DNA of 64,000 bases from DATAWK01 sp036267255. Lineage in GTDB: Bacteria > Acidobacteriota > Terriglobia > Terriglobales > Acidobacteriaceae. The notes under the pieces are model-generated. The model saw only the letters and a program-made list of their open reading frames with translations. It was not told where the DNA came from and ran no database searches. The DNA is taken from the NCBI GenBank assembly GCA_036267255.1, contig DATAWK010000005.1:1-64000 (forward strand). The letters are read 5' to 3'. Below, in pieces: positions 1-9,154 of this stretch (the stretch's first letter is position 1; every line of letters starts with the position of its first letter). The translations under genes were made by a program, and so were the position numbers.

Positions 1-1
1 C

Positions 2-2480
2 TGGCTGCTTCTCTACCCTCAACGCCATCCCCAACGCGTTCCCCTCCCAGGCTATCCCTTCGCCCCCACTCGCTACTGGATACAATCCCTGCCTGCCTCC
101 CCCTCCTCCTTCCTCCATCCCCTTATCCACCAAAATGTCTCCGACTTCCGCCAACAACGCTTTGCGACGGGCCTTGATGGAACGGAGCCCTGCCTGACGG
201 ACCATGTGATCGCGGGCAGAAAGACCCTTCCCGGCGCTGCCTACCTTGAAATGGCGCGTGCCGCCGGCGAGCTTTCCGCACGTGAACCCATTCGCGAGCT
301 GCGAAACGTCGCCTGGATCCGCCCGCTGGAAATTGGCGTCGAACCGCTGCATATCGAGATTCGCCTGCGGGCTGGCGACCCCATCGCATGGGAGGTTTGC
401 AGCGACGACACAGTCTACTGCCGTGGCGAGATGACGGCATCCGCCATCGCACCGCAGCCCCGGCATTTGGACCTCGACGCTATTCGCCGGCGTTGCGCCA
501 ATACGCAATCCGGCTCGACCTGCTATGAGCAATTCGAGCAACGACAGGTATCGTACGGCCCGATGTTCCGCGGCTTGCAGGAGATTCACTACGGCAAAAG
601 CGACGTGCTGGCTGAGGTGCACCTGCGAGATCTCGATGCCACCATGCATCTTCACCCGGGTCTTGTTGATAGTGCGTTGCAGGCGGCGCTTGGCTTCTCT
701 ATCGACGTTGCAGGCGGGACATATCTTCCCGTATCGGTGAGTGTCGTACGGCTTCATGACGTACTACCGGAGCGTCTCTTCGCTCATCTCGGACTGCAAG
801 CATCGGGCGACGCGCCCGTATGCGATGTCACCCTGTGTGACGAGACCGGCCGTATCCTGGTGGAACTCGATGGCGTTACATTCAAGGCGATTGGCCGAAG
901 CACGAGCGAAGTTGGCACCATGTTCCTCGATGAGGTATGGGCAGCGGAGGAAGTGATGATCAGAGCAAGCGATCCTGCGCCCGTCCGCCGCCTCGTCATC
1001 CAATACTCGCCCAACCTGGACCACAAAACCGCCGTGCCGGATGCGCTCCTCATAGATTCCCGATCGAGCGATTTGGGAGACAACATCCGCGCGGAATTCC
1101 AGCAAGTATTCGATCGCGTGCAACGGGAGTTGATCGACGACCCGAAGTCGCCTCTGCATGTGTTTGCACTTTTCCCGGATGGCGAGGAAGCGTTTCGCTG
1201 TGCGCCATTAGCCGGCCTGCTGAAATCCGCTCACCTGGAGCATCCGCATCTGCACGCCAAAGTTGTCTATATGGCCGCCGGCGCGGACCCGCTCGCCATC
1301 CTCGAGCGTGAGTCCGCCTCGGTCTTCGGTGTCCAGGAAATTCGTTACAGGCCGGAGCGGCAGGTCAAGCGGCTTCGCGAAACTGTGTTCGCATCCAAAG
1401 GCGATACGCAGCTTCCGAGCAGCGGTGTGTATTGGATCACCGGCGGCATTGGCGGGCTCGGCCGCCTGATCGCCGAACACCTCTGCCGCGAAGGCGCGAC
1501 GATCATTCTCAGCGGCCGCCGGAGTTGCCCCACCGAGGCGCAAACCTGGATCGAGTCGCTGAATACCCGTGGCGGGACAATCGTTTACCGCCAGACGGAT
1601 ATTGCCGACCGCACTGAGGTTCAATCCACATTCGAGTGGATTCGTTCCCGATACGGCCTCCTCACGGGCGTCCTCCACTGTGCCGGCGTTGTACACGACG
1701 CGATGATCGTGAAAAAAGACCGCTCCGAGATCGACGAGGTTCTTGGCGCCAAGATTTCCGGCACCCTGAACCTCGACGCCGTCACGGCTAGCGAGCCGCT
1801 TGATTTCTTCGTCCTGTTCTCTTCCGGATCGGGAACTCTGGGGAATGCCGGGCAGAGCGATTACGCGGGCGCGAACTCCTTCCTCGACGCCTTCGCCGCT
1901 CACCGTGCCTCGCTCCTCTCCGCTGGCCTCCGCCACGGACGCACCTGCTCCATCGCATGGCCGCTGTGGGCTGCTGGCGGCATGAGGATCGACGAGGCGA
2001 CCCTTCGAATGATGCGGGCGCATAGCGGCCTGATGCCGCTGTCGACGCGCGACGGCCTGGATGCGTTCGACCATATCCTCTTCGGTCAATCAGCAGCCGC
2101 GCCGCCGTTCGTAATGGTTGCGCACGGCGTGCTCGCCAAGCTCCGCAAGACGCTGCTTGCGCCACCACTTACTTTCACCCAAACTGCATCGACCGCCGTA
2201 GAGAAGAGCCGCATCGTAAACGCGCTCGTCGACGAGGTCTCCTATCTCTTGAAAATCCCGACGGCTGACATTGATCCCGAAGCCGACCTCAGCGAGCTTG
2301 GCTTTGACTCCATCACCTTCACCGAGCTGATCAACAACTTGAATGACCACTACAATCTTGACCTGAGTAAGACTGTCCTCTTCGAACACTCCACGCTCGA
2401 TTCGTTTGTCGCCCATCTGGCGAAAAACTACGCGAGTCATTTCGCGGGGAGCGATCTTGCGGCAACGCCGCATACTCCCA
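2..2480 (+). other. PKS module part: DH-KR-ACP
   Basis: Rest of a module whose KS lies outside the window. The DH has the HxxxGxxxxP motif with catalytic His at 203-205 and the D-S-A-L-Q motif with Asp at 668-670, so it looks active. The KR has the NADPH-binding TGGIGGLG at 1439-1462, catalytic Ser at 1823-1825, Tyr at 1862-1864 and Asn four residues later. The ACP carries GFDSI with Ser at 2309-2311. Predicted output is an alpha,beta-unsaturated intermediate passed to the next KS. Confidence 0.9.
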
Positions 2481-5400
2481 GTGATACTTCTGCCCCCGAA
2501 GCGCCGACGGAGTTGAAACCGGTGCTAACGCCAGAGCCGATCCCAGCTTCTGCCAATGCTTTCAACCCGATCGCGATTGTCGGAGTCAGCGCCATCTTTC
2601 CCGGTGCACCCGACCTCGACGCGTTCTGGCGGAATCTCGAAGCTGGAGTCGATTCAGTCACGGAAATTCCCAGGGATCGATGGGATTGGAGGGCCTTCTC
2701 CGCGAAAACAACCGTGACGCGGGCGGGTTTCATCTCCGGCGTGGACCAGTTCGACCCTGTGTTTTTCGGCATCTCGCCGCGTGAAGCCAAGCTGATGGAC
2801 CCGCAGGAGCGCCTCTTCCTGCAGGCGGCATGGAAAGCCATGGAAGATGCAGGCCATTCGAAGGCCGAACTCTCGGGCTCGAATACCGGTGTCTTCGTTG
2901 GCGTCGGTGTCTCCGATTATGCAGGCTTGCTCAAAGCGAAGGGCGTCGTCGAGGGCTTCGGCGCAGAACCCCACTTCTGGGTCGCCAACCGAGTCTCCTA
3001 TACGCTCAACCTGCGCGGCCCGAGCGCCTCCATTGACACAGCCTGCTCCAGTTCCCTCGTCGCGATTCACCGGGCGGTGCGCGCCATCAAGACCGGCGAG
3101 TGCGAACAGGCTATTGCGGGTGGAGTCAACACCCTTGTCAGCCCAAACCTGTTTATCTCCATCGAGCAATCCGGCGTTCTCGCGCGTGACGGCAAGTGTA
3201 AGACCTTCGACCGCGAGGCAGACGGCTACGTACGCGGCGAGGGCGTCGGAGCGCTCTTCCTCAAACCATTGAGCGCAGCGTTGCGCGACCGCAACCCAAT
3301 CTACGGGCTCATCCGCGGGACTGCCGAAAATCACGGCGGCCACACAACCGGCGTCACCGTGCCGAACCCCAATGCCCAGGCCGACCTCCTGGTGGCCGCC
3401 TACCGTCAGGCAGGCTTCGACCTGAGCATGATCGACTACTTCGAGGCGCATGGCACTGGCACGCCTCTCGGCGATCCCATCGAGATCAACGGCATTCTCA
3501 AGGCGGCTCGCGCTTTGTCGCAAGATATCGCACTTCGCCGGCGCTCGAACCCGTCGTGCGCGGTCGGCTCGGTCAAAGCGAACATCGGCCACCTTGAAGC
3601 AGGCGCGGGTGTGGCGAGCGTCGTGAAGATGTTGCTCGCAATGCGGCACCGCACCGTGCCGGGCAACATCCACCTCCGCAGCCTCAACGACCAGATCAAT
3701 GTCGATGGCAGTGGGCTCTACTTTCCACGGGCGAATCAACCGTGGAGCGAGCGCTTCGACGATCTGGGAGAGCCAATGCCTCGACGTGCGGGCGTAAGCT
3801 CCTTTGGTGTCGGCGGATCCAATGCCCATGTGGTGCTCGAAGAATGGCCGGAGTCGCAACACGTGACCCCCTCCTCCATCAGAGATACGGGGCCGTTCCT
3901 TATCGTGCTCTCCGCACGTAGCCGGGATCGTCTCGAAGCGATGGCGCGGAACCTGCTCACATGGCCTATCGCCGATCTGCGGGACACAGCCTACACCCTG
4001 CAGGTAGGCCGCGACGCGATGAGCGATCGCGCAGCCTTCCTGGTTAACGACGTCAGCGAATTGAAGAGCAAGCTTCAACGCTTCGTTGACGGCTCCGACT
4101 GCGCCGCAAAAGACAGTCTGGTGTCTCAAGAAGAGGTGAGCAGGGTCATCGAGGAGCGCGATTGGCCGATACTTGGCGATCTCTGGGTGCACGGCACGGA
4201 TATCCCCTGGGCAGCACTGTATTTCGAGCCACTTCCGAATCGTGTGCCTTTGCCAACGTACCCCTTCAAGCCGCGGCGTTGCTGGGTCGACACGGATACC
4301 GCTCCACATGCAAACGCCGAATCGGCCATTGCTCCCGCGCCACTGTCGGCTCCGCCGCTACCAGCTTTGCCGAGCAACTCCGTCAAGACCGAGATCATCG
4401 AGGGCCACATCGCGGTCATCACCATGCAGGACCGTGAGCAGCGCAACATGCTCTCCGATGAGGTGGTGGGCGGGCTGATTCACGCCTTCTCGGAAATCGG
4501 CAGAAATCAGGAGATTCTCGCCATCATCGTTACCGGCAGTGACGGCGTCTTCGGGATGGGAGGTACGGAGGAGTGGCTGAACCGACTGGCTGACGGCAAG
4601 AGCACCTGCATCGACGTTCCTTTTCTCTATGAAGGCCTGCTCAAGGCCGAGGTCCCCGTAATCGCAGCCATGCAGGGGCACGCCGCAGGAGGCAGCCTCG
4701 TCTTCGGCCTCTATGCCGACATGATCGTCATGGCCCAAGAGGGCGTCTACTGCGCCAACTTTATGAAGTATGGCTTTACCCCAGGCATGGGCGCGACGTA
4801 TCTGCTCGAGAAGAAACTCGGCTCGAGCCTCGCAGCGGAGATGATGTACACAGCGAAATGGTTCCGCGGCGAGGAACTTGAGAAGCGCGGCGCGCCCTTC
4901 GTCTTCCGTCCAGCGGCCGAAGTTCTGGATCAGGCGATCGAGATGGCGCGGATGCTCGCCGAGAAACCGCGCGAATCGCTCACCGTGCTCAAACAGCGCC
5001 TCTCCAGCAGCATTCTCGAGGAACTGCCTCGCGTGTTGGCCGAAGAGGTCCGGATGCATGACCGGACTTTGCAGAACCCTATCGTAAAGGAACGAATCCG
5101 GCAGCAATTTTACAGGCGGGAGATCGCGCCGCCCACCCTGCTCGAATCGTCCGCGCCAGCTGCCGCGACGGCGAAACCAGCGTCGCGTTCGAGAATCAAG
5201 CTCACGGCTATTGGTGTGACTGAAGCCAGCAGCAGCGCACACGAACAGGACCCGGCTCAGATCCAAGTACCAATCCTGGCACCGATCCCACCTCCAGCGG
5301 TTGTGCCCGCAACGTTCCACTCCGTCCGCGAGGAAATAACGAACATCGTCATGCGCGTTCTCGACATGCTGAGCGACGATCTCGATGACCGCCTGAATTT

Positions 5401-8400
5401 CCGCGAGCTTGGCGTTGACTCCATCGGCGCGATCGAGATCGTGCGCGACATCAACAAACGTTTCGACCTGAATCTTGATGCCGTGATTCTCTACGATCAT
5501 CCGACGATCGACGCTGTTACGGAGTTCGTGGCATCGCGAGCACGCATCCAGCCGACAACGATTCAGCCCGCTGCCGTCCAGACTGCCGCCGACACACCGC
5601 CCGTCGCGCCATCCTCCGCTCCTGCACCGGCCAGCGCGCCACAGGTGATTTCCGATGCCAAGGCTATCGGCATGGACATTGCGGTCATCGGCATCTCGGG
5701 CCGCTTCCCGGGCGCTCCGGACATTGACACTTTCTGGGCGAATATCGCGGCCGGCGTGTGCTCTGTCGCAGAAGTGCCTCCGTCCCGCTGGCCCCTCAAC
5801 GAGTTCTACGATCCCGACCCGAATGCGCCCGACAAGAGCTACTGCAAGTGGGGAGGCCTTCTCGACGGCGTTGATCGCTTCGATCCACTGTTCTTCAACC
5901 TATCGCCGGTCGAGGCAGAGCAAATCGAGCCGCAGCAGCGCCTGTTTCTCGAAACTGCCTGGCATGCCGTGGAGGACGCGGGCTACGCGCCGCAGAGCCT
6001 GAAGGACTTCACCTGCGGTGTCTTCGTCGGCGTCGGGGCCGGCGATTACGGGCTAGCGCTGCAGAAGGCTGGAGTCGCGGCAACGCCGCAGTCTTTCATC
6101 GGCAACCACGTATCGATCCTGCCCGCCCGCATTGCGTACTACCTAAACCTCACCGGGCCCACGATGGCTATCGACACGGCCTGTTCCTCCTCTCTCGTGG
6201 CGATCCACCAGGCGTGCCAGAGCCTGCTCCACGGCGACTGCAACATGGCTCTGGCCGGCGGCGTCAGCATCATGGCAACCTCCGCCATGTACGTGCCAAC
6301 CTCGAAAGCCGGAATGCTCTCGCCGACCGGCCTTTGCAAGAGCTTCGATAACTCCGCCGATGGCTTTGTGCCGGCGGAAGGTGTCGGCGTGCTGGTGCTC
6401 AAGTCTCTGGAACACGCGCTCCGCGACGGCGATTCCATCTATGCCGTCATCAAGGCTTCCGGCGTGAACCAGGACGGAGCCACCAACGGGATCACCGCGC
6501 CGAGCGCTGCATCGCAAGAGACATTGCTCACGGGCATCTACAGGCGCTGGGGCATCGATCCTGAGCGGATCGGGTACATGGAAGCGCACGGCACGGGCAC
6601 GCAACTCGGCGATCCGATTGAGGTTCTGGCGCTTACGGAGACATTTCGCAAATTCACTCCTCGCAAACAGTACTGCGCGATTGGCTCGGTGAAGTCGAAT
6701 GTCGGCCACCCGCTGGCGGCGGCTGGCGTCGCGGGCGTCGTGAAAGCAATCATGGCATTGCGCGCGCAGCAGTTGCCACCGACTCTGCACTGCAAAGATG
6801 AGAACCATCACATCCACTTCGCGGCGGGCCCCTTTTATGTCAACCGGACGCTGCGACCGTGGGCCGCCAATCCAAGCCATCCCCGTCAGGCCGCTGTCAG
6901 CTCCTTCGGACTGAGCGGCACGAATGCGCACATTGTTCTCGAAGAACACTGCGCCGAGAGATTCATCCCGGCAGATTCGCCCGCACTCGTGGTCCTCTCC
7001 GCCAAGACGCAGGATCGTCTCCAGGAAGTTGCGTGGCGCTTGAGCGCAGCGCTTCGTTCCGGCGCGTGGTCACTGGACGAAGTAGCTTACACGTTACAAA
7101 CTGGACGCGAGGCGATGCCGCATCGCATCGCTTGCGTGGCCGGAAGCCTGGATGAGCTTGCCCGCAACCTGGAACAACTGGACTCCGCCACCTGGGTTAC
7201 GGGGACCGTTCGGCGCGCGCGCGATGTCTTCCAGATTGACGCTGCTGTGACCGACTTCCGAGAGATCGCCGAACAGTGGGTGCGTGGAGGATCGCTCGAT
7301 TGGAACCGTTTGTATCGTGGACGCCGTCCGCGGCGCGCGCACCTTCCCAGCTATCCGTTCGCCCGCGAACGTTCCTGGGTGACTCCGGCGTCCGAACCGG
7401 CACCTGACCCTAAACGCAAATTTGATCCAGAACCTGCAACCCTCTGCGCCATCCGGCAGTGGGTGGCTGAACCTCTTCTTCCTGCCAGCTCATCCCATAG
7501 CGTACCGCAGGCAGACCGGCTGATCCTCACGGATCCCGCGTTCGCGAGTGACCTTGTCCGCATTCGCCATGCGTTTCCCGATGCGGAGCTGATTTCACTC
7601 GAAGGCGCCGGAATGAGTCTCGACGATCGCGTTGAAAAACGCTTCCTGCAGCTCTTCCAGTTGCTTCAGCGCCGGATATCGGGCCGTCCAACGCAGCCGC
7701 AAGAGGTTCTCGTCCTTACGCCTCTCGAGGACGGGGACGCAGCGCCGATCGCAGCCCTCCTTAAAACGGCGCGTCTCGAAAACCCACTGTTCCGAGGCAA
7801 GGTGATTCAAGCCGACAGCGACGGCACTGCGATTCTCCAGGCGGAGGTTACGGTCCCCGGCGCTTTTGAGCAAGTCCGCTATATAGCCGGATCGCGTCAG
7901 ATCGAACGGCTGAGCGAGGTCTCGCTGAAGGAAGAAAGTACCCCGATCCGCGAGAATGGCGTCTACTGGCTGACCGGTGGCCTGGGCGGACTCGGTCGCA
8001 TCTTCGCGGAACACATTGCGTCCGTGCGCGGCGCGAAAATCATCGTCTCTGGCCGAGCTCTGTGGACGCCCGAGCGCGGAGCATGGGTCACAGATTTGCG
8101 TTCACGCGGCGTCTCCATTGAGTATCTTCCCGTCGATGTCGGCGACCACGATGCTGTCGAGACCGCCTTCCAGTGCGTCAAGTCACAGCACGGATCGCTC
8201 ACCGGCATTATTCACAGCGCGGGCGTGATCCACGACGCCTACCTGCTCAAGAAAACGCCGGAGCAGGCTGCGGCAGTGCTGCGGCCGAAGGTGCACGGTG
8301 CGGTGAACCTCGACGAGGTGACGCATGAAGAGCCACTGGATTTCGTCGCATTCTTCTCCTCCGGGAGCGGAGCCTTCGGCAATCCGGGACAGGCCGATTA

Positions 8401-9154
8401 TGCCGCTGCCAATGCCTTCCTGGACGAGTTCGCCGTGCGCCGCAATGCACTTGTCGAAAGCGGAAGACGGTCAGGCGTTACCGTCTCGATTGGCTGGCCG
8501 CTATGGGCAGGCGGCGGCATGGGCGTAGACCATGCAACTGAGGCAGCAATGAAGCACTACAGCGGAGCCGTTCCACTGCCCGCCGCAGCCGGAATCCGCA
8601 TTTTCGAGCAGGCCTTGCAAAGTCCCTATGCTTACGTGCTCGTTGCCGCGGGCGAGCTGGCGAAGCTACGCGATCGGCTCTTCCGGCGCATCGATATGTC
8701 AGCTTCTGCTTCCTCCACGCTGCGGCAGCAAAGCCCGGCGGATCAACCGCTGCGGGACCGGATGCGTTCGGAGGCGTTGGAGTTCTTCAAGATGCAGTTG
8801 TCTGCTATCTTGAAGGTTCCTCCGGAGCGAATCGAACCGGATGCGCCCTTCGAGGAGTATGGCATCGACTCCGTGATGGTCGTCCGGCTGAACAGCGAAT
8901 TGGAGAGCATCTTCGGCCCGCTCTCGAAGACCCTCTTCTTCGAGTACCAGACACTCGAAGAGCTTGTAGACTACTTCCTGAAAGCACACGGGAACACCTT
9001 ACAGAACCTGCTTGGAGAGGCGAAGCCACAGCAGCTCTCTCCGAAGTCACACACAAATGGCTGGGATCGTCTGGCGGAGCAGTTTCTCCGTGATGAGATC
9101 TCCAACGAAGAATTGTCACTGCACTTTGGATCACGCATATGTTCCAAAAACTGA
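2..9154 (+). CDS. trans-AT polyketide synthase, 5'-truncated (DH-KR-ACP / KS-ECH2-ACP / KS-KR-ACP)
   Basis: Multimodular PKS that is already open at the window edge: the frame reads through from base 2 with a post-KS linker (LPGYPFAPTRYW, 44-79), so the GTG at 206 is internal and the true start lies upstream. Domain order is DH (about 90-900), KR, ACP; KS, ECH2-type crotonase, ACP; KS, KR, ACP. No AT domain follows any KS, only the short linker ending in a Y-P-F motif, which defines the trans-AT type. All three ACPs have the phosphopantetheine Ser (2309, 5420, 8870), and both KSs have Cys and His. The C-terminus after the last ACP is a short helical tail (about 9010-9150), probably a docking element for the next protein. 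The stop overlaps the next PKS start by 16 nt, so the two are translationally coupled and colinear. Cytoplasmic megasynthase. Confidence 0.95.
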   Translation, partial: WLLLYPQRHPQRVPLPGYPFAPTRYWIQSLPASPSSFLHPLIHQNVSDFRQQRFATGLDGTEPCLTDHVIAGRKTLPGAAYLEMARAAGELSAREPIRELRNVAWIRPLEIGVEPLHIEIRLRAGDPIAWEVCSDDTVYCRGEMTASAIAPQPRHLDLDAIRRRCANTQSGSTCYEQFEQRQVSYGPMFRGLQEIHYGKSDVLAEVHLRDLDATMHLHPGLVDSALQAALGFSIDVAGGTYLPVSVSVVRLHDVLPERLFAHLGLQASGDAPVCDVTLCDETGRILVELDGVTFKAIGRSTSEVGTMFLDEVWAAEEVMIRASDPAPVRRLVIQYSPNLDHKTAVPDALLIDSRSSDLGDNIRAEFQQVFDRVQRELIDDPKSPLHVFALFPDGEEAFRCAPLAGLLKSAHLEHPHLHAKVVYMAAGADPLAILERESASVFGVQEIRYRPERQVKRLRETVFASKGDTQLPSSGVYWITGGIGGLGRLIAEHLCREGATIILSGRRSCPTEAQTWIESLNTRGGTIVYRQTDIADRTEVQSTFEWIRSRYGLLTGVLHCAGVVHDAMIVKKDRSEIDEVLGAKISGTLNLDAVTASEPLDFFVLFSSGSGTLGNAGQSDYAGANSFLDAFAAHRASLLSAGLRHGRTCSIAWPLWAAGGMRIDEATLRMMRAHSGLMPLSTRDGLDAFDHILFGQSAAAPPFVMVAHGVLAKLRKTLLAPPLTFTQTASTAVEKSRIVNALVDEVSYLLKIPTADIDPEADLSELGFDSITFTELINNLNDHYNLDLSKTVLFEHSTLDSFVAHLAKNYASHFAGSDLAATPHTPSDTSAPEAPTELKPVLTPEPIPASANAFNPIAIVGVSAIFPGAPDLDAFWRNLEAGVDSVTEIPRDRWDWRAFSAKTTVTRAGFISGVDQFDPVFFGISPREAKLMDPQERLFLQAAWKAMEDAGHSKAELSGSNTGVFVGVGVSDYAGLLKAKGVVEGFGAEPHFWVANRVSYTLNLRGPSASIDTACSSSLVAIHRAVRAIKTGECEQAIAGGVNTLVSPNLFISIEQSGVLARDGKCKTFDREADGYVRGEGVGALFLKPLSAALRDRNPIYGLIRGTAENHGGHTTGVTVPNPNAQADLLVAAYRQAGFDLSMIDYFEAHGTGTPLGDPIEINGILKAARALSQDIALRRRSNPSCAVGSVKANIGHLEAGAGVASVVKMLLAMRHRTVPGNIHLRSLNDQINVDGSGLYFPRANQPWSERFDDLGEPMPRRAGVSSFGVGGSNAHVVLEEWPESQHVTPSSIRDTGPFLIVLSARSRDRLEAMARNLLTWPIADLRDTAYTLQVGRDAMSDRAAFLVNDVSELKSKLQRFVDGSDCAAKDSLVSQEEVSRVIEERDWPILGDLWVHGTDIPWAALYFEPLPNRVPLPTYPFKPRRCWVDTDTAPHANAESAIAPAPLSAPPLPALPSNSVKTEIIEGHIAVITMQDREQRNMLSDEVVGGLIHAFSEIGRNQEILAIIVTGSDGVFGMGGTEEWLNRLADGKSTCIDVPFLYEGLLKAEVPVIAAMQGHAAGGSLVFGLYADMIVMAQEGVYCANFMKYGFTPGMGATYLLEKKLGSSLAAEMMYTAKWFRGEELEKRGAPFVFRPAAEVLDQAIEMARMLAEKPRESLTVLKQRLSSSILEELPRVLAEEVRMHDRTLQNPIVKERIRQQFYRREIAPPTLLESSAPAAATAKPASRSRIKLTAIGVTEASSSAHEQDPAQIQVPILAPIPPPAVVPATFHSVREEITNIVMRVLDMLSDDLDDRLNFRELGVDSIGAIEIVRDINKRFDLNLDAVILYDHPTIDAVTEFVASRARIQPTTIQPAAVQTAADTPPVAPSSAPAPASAPQVISDAKAIGMDIAVIGISGRFPGAPDIDTFWANIAAGVCSVAEVPPSRWPLNEFYDPDPNAPDKSYCKWGGLLDGVDRFDPLFFNLSPVEAEQIEPQQRLFLETAWHAVEDAGYAPQSLKDFTCGVFVGVGAGDYGLALQKAGVAATPQSFIGNHVSILPARIAYYLNLTGPTMAIDTACSSSLVAIHQACQSLLHGDCNMALAGGVSIMATSAMYVPTSKAGMLSPTGLCKSFDNSADGFVPAEGVGVLVLKSLEHALRDGDSIYAVIKASGVNQDGATNGITAPSAASQETLLTGIYRRWGIDPERIGYMEAHGTGTQLGDPIEVLALTETFRKFTPRKQYCAIGSVKSNVGHPLAAAGVAGVVKAIMALRAQQLPPTLHCKDENHHIHFAAGPFYVNRTLRPWAANPSHPRQAAVSSFGLSGTNAHIVLEEHCAERFIPADSPALVVLSAKTQDRLQEVAWRLSAALRSGAWSLDEVAYTLQTGREAMPHRIACVAGSLDELARNLEQLDSATWVTGTVRRARDVFQIDAAVTDFREIAEQWVRGGSLDWNRLYRGRRPRRAHLPSYPFARERSWVTPASEPAPDPKRKFDPEPATLCAIRQWVAEPLLPASSSHSVPQADRLILTDPAFASDLVRIRHAFPDAELISLEGAGMSLDDRVEKRFLQLFQLLQRRISGRPTQPQEVLVLTPLEDGDAAPIAALLKTARLENPLFRGKVIQADSDGTAILQAEVTVPGAFEQVRYIAGSRQIERLSEVSLKEESTPIRENGVYWLTGGLGGLGRIFAEHIASVRGAKIIVSGRALWTPERGAWVTDLRSRGVSIEYLPVDVGDHDAVETAFQCVKSQHGSLTGIIHSAGVIHDAYLLKKTPEQAAAVLRPKVHGAVNLDEVTHEEPLDFVAFFSSGSGAFGNPGQADYAAANAFLDEFAVRRNALVESGRRSGVTVSIGWPLWAGGGMGVDHATEAAMKHYSGAVPLPAAAGIRIFEQALQSPYAYVLVAAGELAKLRDRLFRRIDMSASASSTLRQQSPADQPLRDRMRSEALEFFKMQLSAILKVPPERIEPDAPFEEYGIDSVMVVRLNSELESIFGPLSKTLFFEYQTLEELVDYFLKAHGNTLQNLLGEAKPQQLSPKSHTNGWDRLAEQFLRDEISNEELSLHFGSRICSKN
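2560..5600 (+). other. PKS beta-branching module: KS-ECH2-ACP
   Basis: The KS (about 2562-3850) has Cys at 3044-3046 in TACSSSL, His at 3449-3451 in EAHGTGT, and NIGH. After the linker, a crotonase-fold domain (about 4400-5115) replaces reductive domains. Its GMGGT, GHAAGGS and NFMKYGFTPGMGAT motifs match free-standing ECH2 (PksI-type) decarboxylases of beta-branching cassettes. A single ACP follows (GVDSI, Ser 5420-5422). By family knowledge the beta-keto group left by the KS is alkylated by the trans HMGS, dehydrated by ECH1 and decarboxylated by this built-in ECH2. The ACP has Ile six residues after the Ser, where beta-branching ACPs usually have Trp. Confidence 0.85.
5660..9010 (+). other. 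PKS module: KS-KR-ACP
   Basis: The KS (about 5671-6950) has Cys at 6182-6184, HGTGT and NVGH. It shares long runs of sequence with the KS at 12376-13660, which also follows an ECH2 module, as expected if both accept beta-branched intermediates. The KR (about 7940-8690, with its structural half from about 7430) has TGGLGGLG at 7973 and the Ser, Tyr and Asn residues. ACP GIDSV has Ser at 8870-8872. Predicted output is a beta-hydroxy intermediate. Confidence 0.88.

Noticed and set aside
206..208. GTG as the start of the first PKS
   Set aside because: The codon lies inside the DH motif HxxxGxxxxP and the frame is open and PKS-like back to base 2.
2654..4309. Long open frame of about 550 codons on the minus strand inside the first PKS gene
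   Set aside because: It is the antisense shadow of KS coding sequence in GC-rich DNA; it has no recognisable domain and the plus strand holds a perfect KS.
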